A stretch of 6,883 bases of DNA from the NCBI GenBank assembly GCA_028711795.1, contig JAQTRN010000056.1:1-6883 (forward strand). Reading direction: 5' to 3'. A program made the translations under genes and the position numbers. The notes under the pieces are model-generated. The model did not search any database, was not told the DNA's origin, and saw only the letters and a program-made list of their open reading frames with translations. The DNA comes from Dehalococcoidales bacterium. Lineage in GTDB: Bacteria; Chloroflexota; Dehalococcoidia; Dehalococcoidales; JAQTRN01. Each line of letters opens with the position of its first letter. Within the stretch, counting starts at the first letter, position 1. Shown here piece after piece: positions 1 to 5,712 of this stretch.

Positions 1-87
1 TACACTCTCGGTAACCGACCACCAGCCTAGCACCCAATTTTTACAGGTAGACAAAAGGGTAGGGTAGCGTAATGCCTGGATATATTT

Positions 88-915
88 TCAGAGCTGTTGA
101 CATTTTTCGCAATAATAAACACTGCCCCCCATATAGGCTTCCTTTTTGATTATCGTTCCACAAGCCGGGCAAGGCTTATTTACCGTGTTCCTGCACAGTA
201 TGGTCTTATAGCCTCCGGGATGGCCGAACAGATCAAATTCCGTATCCCGGCCCCCCTGGGCTGCCATTGTGGAGAGAGTACCTTTCACGGAGTCAAACAG
301 GACTTCTCTGTCCTTCTCAGACAGGGTGTTTACCTTTTTCTTCGGGTGCATTTTTGCGTTGAATAGAATATCCTGCAAAACACCATTGCCCAGTCCAGGG
401 ATTCTCTGCTCGGTGGCCAGTAAAGCCTTCAGGCTTAATTTCTGGACCTCCGGGGCGCAGACTATTCGGTCAAAATAGGCCCCATTAAACGCTGGGGAAA
501 AAGGAGAAGGCTTTTCCCTGGCCACTCGGTAATAGGGATTATTAAGTCCGCCCTCAAGGAAGCTCCCCATGCCACCGTACATCTGAATTGCGGCGCTGAT
601 GGCGGAATGGTCCTCAAAATCAATCAAGAACTGATGCTTGAGAGGACGTGGTTCACCTTCACCATGAAACCTGATTCCCACGCCTTCCCCCAGTAAAATA
701 TTGGCGTTTTCAGCCTTGATTTCCACCAGGCCGCCATAGGCATTCGCTTTGCCAATGGTCCGGCCAACCAGGAGGCCAGAATATGTAGCAGGCTCGCCAT
801 AGTACCAGGCTAATTTGTGCGAGGTATACGCCACAGTCACCTTGACGACCCGCTTCCCATAAATAGTATCGTTGAGTTGACCCGCAATATGTAGAGCTTC
901 CGGTAATTCAATCAT
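88..915 (-). CDS. Fpg/Nei-family DNA glycosylase homologue (MIELPE type) with altered active site
   Basis: The 275-residue product has the three-part Fpg/Nei layout: an N-terminal domain starting MIELPE, a helix-two-turn-helix region (about 130-230) with the conserved GLGN (Asn177), and a C-terminal zinc finger Cys249-x2-Cys252-x16-Cys269-x2-Cys272. Classical members excise oxidised bases using the N-terminal Pro2 as Schiff-base nucleophile. Here residue 2 is Ile, the zinc-finger loop Arg five residues before the third Cys is Gly264, and the lysine of the RGKYL motif appears to be replaced around Tyr60. Glu3 is kept. The fold and DNA binding are well supported; normal glycosylase/lyase activity is doubtful. 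The ATG at 915 is chosen because MIELPE aligns with the family start and AGAGG lies five bases upstream; residues encoded further upstream belong to an M42 remnant in another frame. From memory, MIELPE homologues occur in other anaerobic bacteria, so this looks like a subfamily rather than decay. No clear terminator is seen in bases 1-87 downstream. Confidence 0.87.
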   Translation of the reverse strand: MIELPEALHIAGQLNDTIYGKRVVKVTVAYTSHKLAWYYGEPATYSGLLVGRTIGKANAYGGLVEIKAENANILLGEGVGIRFHGEGEPRPLKHQFLIDFEDHSAISAAIQMYGGMGSFLEGGLNNPYYRVAREKPSPFSPAFNGAYFDRIVCAPEVQKLSLKALLATEQRIPGLGNGVLQDILFNAKMHPKKKVNTLSEKDREVLFDSVKGTLSTMAAQGGRDTEFDLFGHPGGYKTILCRNTVNKPCPACGTIIKKEAYMGGSVYYCEKCQQL

Positions 916-1267
916 GTAAACCTCTGATACCTGCATTTCGAATTTACGACTTTTCGGCTGGTCTGAATAGTCACCCGCTGCGCCAGCAGGGTATGGTCCC
1001 ACCATCCCCCGATTAGCGAGAACTTGATAAAACCATCCGGGTGATGTTACTGACGATAAAACCAAGTTCATCCATATGGGCGGCCAGCATGACTCTTGGA
1101 CTGGCACTGCTGCCACTTTTCTTGCAGACAAGATTACCCATCCGGTCAAAACTGAGCTCCCCTAATGGCCTCAGGTGTTTACGGATGACCTGGCGTATCC
1201 CGGTTTCATAGCCGGAGACACCGCTAGCCTCGGTCAGCCCCTTTAATAGTCCTTCAGTCTCATCCAT
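912..1267 (-). pseudogene. Truncated, frameshifted M42-family aminopeptidase/glucanase remnant
   Basis: Reading starts at ATG 1267 behind a GGAG site and matches the N-terminus of M42 co-catalytic metallopeptidases: LTEASGVSGYE, then FDRMGNLVCKK, then VMLAAHMDELGFIVSNIT, where the His-x-Asp pair holds the first metal ligand. The frame then runs to a stop at 1015-1013. Shifting by one base near 1036-1041 (CCCGGATGG where CCCGGGATGG would restore the frame) recovers the expected family continuation DGFIKF, IGGWWDHTLLAQRV, followed by about 17 unrelated-looking codons to a TGA at 914-912. That TGA overlaps the ATG of the Fpg-like gene as ATGA. Family members are about 340-360 residues, so roughly the last two thirds, with the other metal ligands and catalytic Glu, are missing. 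The frameshift could be an assembly error, but the truncation could not. The remnant now acts, at most, as a leader for the downstream gene. Confidence 0.82.
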
Positions 1268-1268
1268 A

Positions 1269-1391
1269 TTATATTCTCCGCCCTGACAGTACGAATTTGA
1301 CTGGATTATATCCGGCCCGGTAGAGAGCGTCAAACAACAAAGCGGCCCAATCGACGCTATTGATTATGTCAACGACTGAGGCAGTATTCAT
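1269..1391 (-). CDS. Possible 40-residue ORF upstream of the M42 remnant
   Basis: An ATG at 1391, with AGGA about nine bases upstream, opens a 40-codon frame ending in a TAA one base before the M42 remnant start. The product begins MNTASVVDIINSVDWAALLF and ends VKFVLSGRRI. It has no recognised domain, no signal peptide and no convincing transmembrane helix. The tight spacing to the next start suggests translational coupling, but the strong minus-strand promoter at 1305-1333 lies inside this frame, so the frame may be chance. It could also be the tail of another decayed gene. Confidence 0.25.
   Translation of the reverse strand: MNTASVVDIINSVDWAALLFDALYRAGYNPVKFVLSGRRI
1305..1333 (-). promoter_or_regulatory. 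Sigma70-type promoter for the M42 remnant and Fpg-like gene
   Basis: On the minus strand, TTGACG (1333-1328) and TATAAT (1310-1305) are separated by 17 bases, one mismatch from consensus. Transcription would start near 1298, about 30 bases before the M42 remnant start at 1267, and continue into the Fpg-like gene. Confidence 0.6.
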
Positions 1392-1407
1392 GTGTTCTGT
1401 CCTGGAA

Positions 1408-1436
1408 TTGACACCCCCTGTAATTGCTCCTAGAAT
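1408..1436 (+). promoter_or_regulatory. Sigma70-type promoter for the DinB-like gene
   Basis: A perfect TTGACA (1408-1413) is followed after 17 bases by TAGAAT (1431-1436). The expected start near 1443 gives a leader of about 26 bases carrying the ribosome binding site AAGGAGGG at 1452-1459. It diverges from the minus-strand promoter about 75 bases away. Confidence 0.75.
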
Positions 1437-1468
1437 GAAAACTATCTTATTAAGGAGGGCCGTCGTTT

Positions 1469-1960
1469 GTGAACCAGGATGAAATCTTACGCGAAAACTT
1501 GCTGACTCTTTTAACGGGAGAGCATGCCCGCATGTCCTTCGAGGATGCAGTACGGGAATTTCCGATGGGTAGAATCAACGAAAATTTCCCCAAATCCGAT
1601 TACACTCCTTGGCACCTGCTGGAGCACATCAGGTTGGCCCAGGAAGATATCCTGGACTTCATCAAAAACCCAAATTACCAGGAAAGAGAATGGCCAAAGG
1701 ATTACTGGCCAGAAAAGGCTAAAAAAGCGTCGCCCGCCGATTGGGAAAAATCAATAAATAGTTTCAAGCGGGATTTCGAGCAATTAGAGAGCCTCGTGAA
1801 AAACCCAAAAACTGATTTGTACCAGGGAATTCCCTGGGGAGATGGGATAACTATTCTACGGGAAATCGTCACCGTGGCCAACCACAATGCCTTCCATCTA
1901 GGTGAATTCGCCATAATGCGACAGGTCATGGGAACCTGGGGCAAGAGCCACAAGGGGTGA
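1469..1960 (+). CDS. DinB/YfiT-like metal-binding four-helix-bundle protein
   Basis: This 163-residue protein fits the size and layout of the DinB-like (DinB_2/DUF664-type) superfamily: helical, with an early TPWHLLEH segment (His49, His53) and a late HNAFHLGE segment (His139, His143). The family's metal site is a His triad built from one early His and the late HxxxH pair, and all needed residues are present. Characterised relatives include metal-dependent thiol transferases acting with bacillithiol or mycothiol; many others have unknown substrates, so no reaction can be named. There is no signal peptide or membrane segment, so it should be cytoplasmic. The GTG start is supported by AAGGAGGG nine bases upstream and by a near-perfect promoter. 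It is apparently monocistronic. The name comes from DNA-damage-inducible Bacillus DinB and has nothing to do with DNA polymerase IV. Confidence 0.83.
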   Translation: MNQDEILRENLLTLLTGEHARMSFEDAVREFPMGRINENFPKSDYTPWHLLEHIRLAQEDILDFIKNPNYQEREWPKDYWPEKAKKASPADWEKSINSFKRDFEQLESLVKNPKTDLYQGIPWGDGITILREIVTVANHNAFHLGEFAIMRQVMGTWGKSHKG

Positions 1961-1997
1961 AAAACCGATCGAAAGCCTCGCTACCTCGCGAGAGTAA

Positions 1998-2228
1998 GAA
2001 GAGGGTAAAGTCAGGACTAGGGATTCAGACGGTAAGAACACCACCATCGAAGTTGGTGACACGATAGCGGAGGCCGTGCAGGAGAGTCAAATAAACCGGA
2101 AGGCTCCTTTGGGCTTTCTGGAAATCCAACTGGTATGGCATGGATATGTGTACAATGGCAGATATCCAGATATAAACCAGAGAGCTAGGTTGACAAGCAT
2201 TGACCGCAAATATCTGGGGCTTGTATAA
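1998..2228 (+). pseudogene. Open frame without a start, possible C-terminal gene remnant
   Basis: Between TAA at 1995-1997 and TAA at 2226-2228 a 76-codon frame is open on the plus strand. It includes stretches such as KNTTIEVGDTIAEAVQESQI and ends IDRKYLGLV. No ATG lies in frame; the only plausible start, GTG at 2076, has GGAGG just two bases away. I do not recognise the sequence. The heliorhodopsin promoter overlaps its end. It occupies most of the roughly 320-base stretch (1961-2279) without a secure gene. It may be the tail of a decayed gene, a dispersed intergenic repeat, or chance; the opposite strand is also open here. Confidence 0.25.
2141..2168. repeat. 7-bp inverted repeat upstream of the heliorhodopsin promoter
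   Basis: TGGATAT (2141-2147) and ATATCCA (2162-2168) are perfect inverted copies 14 bases apart, centred about 70 bases upstream of the -10 box of the heliorhodopsin gene. It could be a regulator binding site, but 7-bp repeats arise by chance in AT-rich DNA. Confidence 0.25.
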
Positions 2229-2229
2229 T
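2200..2229 (+). promoter_or_regulatory. Sigma70-type promoter for heliorhodopsin
   Basis: TTGACC (2200-2205) and a perfect TATAAT (2224-2229) are 18 bases apart. Transcription should start near 2236, giving a leader of about 44 bases. A perfect TTGACA at 2190-2195 also exists but is 28 bases from the -10 box, too far to pair with it. Confidence 0.68.
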
Positions 2230-2238
2230 CTGGCTACA

Positions 2239-2278
2239 TTAGAGGAGTGCTGCGTCACCTCCTCTAAAGGAGGCGTGA
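2239..2278 (+). promoter_or_regulatory. Leader with two alternative hairpins at the heliorhodopsin ribosome binding site
   Basis: Hairpin A pairs TTAGAGGAG (2239-2247) with CTCCTCTAA (2259-2267), nine perfect base pairs, ending right before the Shine-Dalgarno sequence. Hairpin B pairs CCTCCT (2258-2263) with AGGAGG (2268-2273) around a CTAA loop and would hide the Shine-Dalgarno. Both use 2259-2263, so they exclude each other. A is longer and would leave the site open. This could be a translational switch, a 5'-end stabilising stem, or a by-product of two purine-rich AGGAG copies. Confidence 0.45.
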
Positions 2279-2279
2279 T

Positions 2280-3047
2280 ATGGCTATCGACCAATCCACC
2301 GAACGACAACTCGGCCGGCTACGTATCTGGAACGTAGTTGTCGGCCTTGTACTACTGGTACAGGCTATTATGATCGCGGTACTCACTAACAATTTTTCCC
2401 TTCCGGTTACAGCTACATTTATGAGCGGGCCACCTGGAACAACACCCGAACTTCACCACCTGTTTGATATCTACACCGGTTGGGGTGTTTTTGCTTTCCT
2501 GGCAATCTCAGCCGCTGCTCTTTTGATAATCGCCTCACCTCTCGCTTTTCCGTGGTACAAGCGCAATTTGATGCAGAGCCGCAACTACGGACGCTGGATT
2601 GAATACTTCTTCAGCTCATCGATTATGATCGTACTGATATCACAGATTACCGGTATCAGCGATATCGCTGCCTTATTAGCTATCTTCGGCATTAACGCCT
2701 GTATGATACTTTTCGGCGCGCTACAAGAGAAGTACGAGAAACCAGGAAAGCCGAGCTGGCTGCCGTTCTGGTTCGGTAGCTTTGCCGGCATTGTCCCGTG
2801 GATAGCGATCGTGATTTACGTCTGGGCACCAGGGCTCGATGCCTCGCCACCCGGTTTCGTATACGGTATCATTGCCTCGCTGTTCGTTTTCTTCAACTGC
2901 TTTGCGGTCAATATGGTACTGCAGTACAAGAAAATAGGTCCCTGGCGGGACTACCTATATGGTGAGAAGGTATATATTATCCTCAGCCTCACGGCTAAGG
3001 CACTATTAGCCTGGCAGGTATTCTTCCCGGTACTGATTTCATCCTGA
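2280..3047 (+). CDS. Heliorhodopsin
   Basis: This 255-residue seven-helix membrane protein matches the heliorhodopsin family of retinal photoreceptors. Diagnostic stretches are RLRIWNVVVG before helix 1, RWIEYFFSSSIMI in helix 3, IFGINACMILFG in helix 4, FNCFAVNMVLQYKKIG after helix 6 and LYGEKVYIILSLTAKALLAW in helix 7. Lys240 is the retinal Schiff-base lysine and Glu108 the counterion. Helices lie at about 16-36, 66-90, 104-124, 128-148, 162-184, 192-215 and 229-253. Positive residues cluster in the 2-3, 4-5 and 6-7 loops (WYKRN, EKYEKPGK, QYKK..RDYLYGEK), placing the N-terminus inside, the inverted topology typical of the family. The long 1-2 loop (about 38-62) is also typical. The only histidines are His59-His60, so none appears in the helix bundle. 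The ATG at 2280 has AAAGGAGG six bases upstream. Family members have slow photocycles and mostly a presumed sensory or regulatory role; the partner here is unknown. Confidence 0.95.
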   Translation: MAIDQSTERQLGRLRIWNVVVGLVLLVQAIMIAVLTNNFSLPVTATFMSGPPGTTPELHHLFDIYTGWGVFAFLAISAAALLIIASPLAFPWYKRNLMQSRNYGRWIEYFFSSSIMIVLISQITGISDIAALLAIFGINACMILFGALQEKYEKPGKPSWLPFWFGSFAGIVPWIAIVIYVWAPGLDASPPGFVYGIIASLFVFFNCFAVNMVLQYKKIGPWRDYLYGEKVYIILSLTAKALLAWQVFFPVLISS

Positions 3048-3107
3048 GATTGAGGTAGACCCAGACCTGTAACTGAATCAGAACCACTACCAAATAGCGA
3101 AACAACA

Positions 3108-3125
3108 AGGAGGCCGATACCTCCT
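3108..3125. terminator. Possible weak hairpin between convergent genes
   Basis: AGGAGG (3108-3113) pairs with CCTCCT (3120-3125) around a six-base loop, between the heliorhodopsin stop and the convergent enolase-like gene, touching its stop codon. There is no T-run on either side, so it is not a classical intrinsic terminator. It is the only hairpin I see in the 76-base gap. Confidence 0.25.
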
Positions 3126-4401
3126 ATTTGACCTCTAGACTGATATCAGCCAGTTTGGCATTTTCTCTTAAATACTCTTCTATTCTGATCAACTCGTTCA
3201 GTTTCGCCAGCCGCTCACCGCCAAGGACACCGGTCTTGATCATGGCGCAATTCCAGGCCACGCCGATATGGGCAATGGTATCGTCCTCAGTTTCCCCGGA
3301 GCGGTGGGAGATAATGGTCCGTATACCTTGAGACTGAGCAAAATCATTAGTCTTCCTGGCGTCAGTCACCGTTCCTATTTGATTTACCTTGATAATCATG
3401 GAATTGACTGAACTCTGTTTTACAGCTTCCCTGGTTCTCTTTACGTTGGTGGCCAGCAAATCATCTCCGCAGACGAAGCACGATCGGCCAACTCTTTTCC
3501 TCAACTCGGCAAATGCCAGATAATCGTTGCTGTTAAATGCGTCCTTGATATAATAGAGACTGAAATCCCTGACCAGGCTCTCCATATAGTCTATTTGTTC
3601 GTCCGTACTGCGACCTTTGCCCTCCCGGGCATAAAGGTATTGTTTGGCTCTAACATCCCAGATCCTATCGGCCGCCAGGTCTAGCCCCAGTCTTAACTTT
3701 GCACCGGTCTCCTTGGCTACGATGTCGCATGCTTCGGCAAGCACCTCAAAAGCTTCACGGTCATTCAAATCTGCCGCCCAGGAACGTTCATCATCGCTGC
3801 CGCCACAAAAATTAGCATCTCTTTTCGCCAGCAATTTACCGGCCTCGCTGTGTACCATGATGTTCAGGCTAACTGCTTCTTTCAGGCTCTTAGCACTGAC
3901 GGGTAATACCAGATGTTCCTGCATATCAGGGGTTGGCCCGGTGGCATGTGCCCCACCACCGATAATATTACCCAGGGGGAAAGGCAAAGAGAATGAATCC
4001 ATCCCCGATGCCAGAAACCGGTAAAGTGGAACCCTTAGTGAATCTGCCGCTGCCCGGGCGATGGCAATTGATACGGCACTCGATACATTGCCACCGATAC
4101 GACTGAAATTAGTGGTACCGTCGATCTCACTGATTGTTTCGTCGCAAGTCGCCAGTTCGCTGGCATCCATGCCGACGAGCCGGGGAGCGATTTCACTGAG
4201 AACAACGTTCATTGCTCCGCTAATACCGACCGACCCATAGGCAGAGGCTTCATACTCTCCCCGGCTTCCCGGGGCGCCAAATGGAGCAGCATTCCGGCCA
4301 TAGCCGTTATCGGTAACTACGTCCACTTCAAGAGTCGGAACACCACGGCTATCGAAGACCTCCCTCGCTAGCACTTTCCTGATGGTGCACTTTTTTGTCA
4401 T
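3124..4401 (-). CDS. Enolase paralogue with a substituted metal-ligand site
   Basis: This 425-residue protein aligns along its full length with enolase (2-phosphoglycerate to PEP), from REVFDSRGVPTLEVDV to IKTGVLGGERLAKLNELIRI. Conserved enolase positions are His152 (GGAH), Glu162 (DMQE), Glu205, Asp241 (LGLDLAAD), Asp313 (GDDL), Lys338 (IKVNQIGT), His366 (SHRSGE) and Lys389 (IKTG). Three changes stand out. The Mg ligand Glu of the usual IEDGL motif is Lys286 (YYIKDAF). The GDEGGFAP loop reads DDERSWAA. The mobile SGAST loop reads FGAPG. With the Asp-Glu-Asp metal triad now Asp-Lys-Asp, ordinary glycolytic enolase activity is unlikely, although the general base Lys338 remains. It probably (de)hydrates another carboxylate or is a non-catalytic relative. 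It is last in a minus-strand run, 53 bases after the PrpF-like gene, with TAGGAGA before its ATG. Confidence 0.88.
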   Translation of the reverse strand: MTKKCTIRKVLAREVFDSRGVPTLEVDVVTDNGYGRNAAPFGAPGSRGEYEASAYGSVGISGAMNVVLSEIAPRLVGMDASELATCDETISEIDGTTNFSRIGGNVSSAVSIAIARAAADSLRVPLYRFLASGMDSFSLPFPLGNIIGGGAHATGPTPDMQEHLVLPVSAKSLKEAVSLNIMVHSEAGKLLAKRDANFCGGSDDERSWAADLNDREAFEVLAEACDIVAKETGAKLRLGLDLAADRIWDVRAKQYLYAREGKGRSTDEQIDYMESLVRDFSLYYIKDAFNSNDYLAFAELRKRVGRSCFVCGDDLLATNVKRTREAVKQSSVNSMIIKVNQIGTVTDARKTNDFAQSQGIRTIISHRSGETEDDTIAHIGVAWNCAMIKTGVLGGERLAKLNELIRIEEYLRENAKLADISLEVK

Positions 4402-4454
4402 AAAGAATATCTCCTACGTCATACTCGCCTGGCTTACTGTCCCGTTCATGGTGG

Positions 4455-5615
4455 TTACGCCACCGCGCTTTTGGGAACGAAGGCATAGCCTTTCATCAGA
4501 CACCTGGCTGTCCTATCCACGGTAGCCCTCTTTAGGACAAACTCTCCTGCTTTCTTCTCCACTCTACCAGTTGGTATCATAATCCCGGCCGGATGACCGA
4601 TGCGCAGTTCCCCTCTCTCAACAACTCCGGGACGGGCAACTTGATTGACAATGGTGCCGGGAATCATACCGGCGGCCACCGTACAAATGGACCCGGTAAC
4701 CGGATAAGCCTTGTGCATCTTCTGCATAAAAAGTAACCGGACGGACAGGTCTATCGAGTCTTCATTTACTGGTCTACCGGTAGTCCAGTCTTTATAAGCA
4801 ACCGGAGGTGCACAGATGGCAAAAAATGGGACGTAAGGTCTTTCATGAGTCGCCTTTCGCCAGTCGCCCACCAGGCCGATTTTCTCCGCGGCAACGCTCC
4901 TTATCTTCTCGATTTTAGCTAGTAGCCTGGTATCGGAGTCGATATCCTGGGGCGTTTCATTACCCTTCAGTCCCAGATCTTTGGCCCGGACGAAAACCAG
5001 CGGATTAGCCGCATCTACGAGCGAGACTTCGATATCGCCCTCATCCGGCACATGCAGGACATCCGTGACATTTCCCGTAGGGAGTAGTCTCCCCGTGATG
5101 GAACCGGCGCTATCGGCAAAGTCCAATACTATCTTGGCACCCGTTCCCGGGACCCCTAGAATACTATGATTGCCTTCTACTTCTGCCTTTTTACCTTTTA
5201 CCGGCACCTCAGCAATAATAACCCGGTTTGTGTTTACTTGATGAATTCTGACTCTGGTGATTGGCTCGACCGGGTCTACAAATCCTTCGTCGATAGCAAA
5301 GGGACCCACCGCGGAAGAAATGTTGCCGCAGTTCCCTACGTAGTCAATCATGGGTGCCACCATATTCACCTGACCGAACAGATAATCGACGTCACAATCT
5401 TTACGGGTTGACGGCCCGATAATCGCCAGCTTGCTGGTCAGGGCATCGGCTCCGCCTAGACCATCGATCTCTCTGACGTCAGGGGCCCCGAAAATACGCA
5501 TGATCAGTCTATCCCGGCTGCTCTCGTCCCCGGGTAAGTCGTTTCTCAGTAGAAAAATGCCTTTACTGGTGCCACCGCGCATAATACAACACCGAATCAA
5601 TTCCTGGATTTCCAT
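4455..5615 (-). CDS. PrpF / 3-methylitaconate isomerase family protein
   Basis: The 386-residue product belongs to the PrpF/DUF453 family (diaminopimelate-epimerase-like fold), whose members move a double bond in unsaturated di- and tricarboxylic acids: PrpF acts on 2-methylaconitate, and Mii converts 3-methylitaconate to dimethylmaleate. Visible landmarks are IMRGGTSKGI (11-20, with Ser17), GGADALTSK (Lys62, the proton-transfer lysine position in the family), GNCGN (Cys96), GHPAG (340-344) and the typical tail TVDRTARCLMKGYAFVP. Length is normal. The ATG at 5615 is preferred over a TTG 16 codons upstream because AAAGGGGG lies just ahead of it. The gene sits between an isocitrate-lyase-superfamily gene (97 bases upstream) and an enolase paralogue (53 bases downstream), pointing to an isomerase step in a carboxylic acid route. 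No aconitase-type gene is visible, so the exact substrate cannot be named. Cytoplasmic; no signal peptide. Confidence 0.88.
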   Translation of the reverse strand: MEIQELIRCCIMRGGTSKGIFLLRNDLPGDESSRDRLIMRIFGAPDVREIDGLGGADALTSKLAIIGPSTRKDCDVDYLFGQVNMVAPMIDYVGNCGNISSAVGPFAIDEGFVDPVEPITRVRIHQVNTNRVIIAEVPVKGKKAEVEGNHSILGVPGTGAKIVLDFADSAGSITGRLLPTGNVTDVLHVPDEGDIEVSLVDAANPLVFVRAKDLGLKGNETPQDIDSDTRLLAKIEKIRSVAAEKIGLVGDWRKATHERPYVPFFAICAPPVAYKDWTTGRPVNEDSIDLSVRLLFMQKMHKAYPVTGSICTVAAGMIPGTIVNQVARPGVVERGELRIGHPAGIMIPTGRVEKKAGEFVLKRATVDRTARCLMKGYAFVPKSAVA

Positions 5616-5712
5616 AACGCCCCCTTTCGAGTATTGGCCAATTTTCACCTCAACCGCTGACAAATAGACCCCTACCTAGCTGCCGGCAAAAATTCGACGC
5701 GCTCGTATTCTA

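Noticed and set aside
1030..1045. Programmed ribosomal frameshift in the M42 gene
   Set aside because: There is no slippery heptamer or stimulatory hairpin, and the restored frame ends soon after without the rest of the peptidase.
916..1149. 78-codon N-terminal extension of the Fpg-like gene
   Set aside because: These codons are the M42 remnant read in a wrong frame; the family start MIELPE with its own AGAGG site is at 915.
1469..1960. DNA polymerase IV because of the name DinB
   Set aside because: The protein is a 163-residue helical His-triad protein of the Bacillus DinB/YfiT type, with no polymerase motifs.
1977..1992. CTCGC/GCGAG hairpin after the DinB-like gene as a terminator
   Set aside because: The stem is only five pairs and no T-run follows.
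2025..2309. 94-codon minus-strand ORF
   Set aside because: It runs through the heliorhodopsin promoter, ribosome binding site and first codons and has no recognisable domain; treated only as part of the unexplained block.
3644..4024. 126-codon plus-strand ORF inside the enolase-like gene
   Set aside because: It is antisense to a full-length, strongly conserved coding region and shows no domain of its own.
5616..5663. TTG start 16 codons upstream for the PrpF-like protein
   Set aside because: The ATG at 5615 has AAAGGGGG just upstream and matches the usual family N-terminus.
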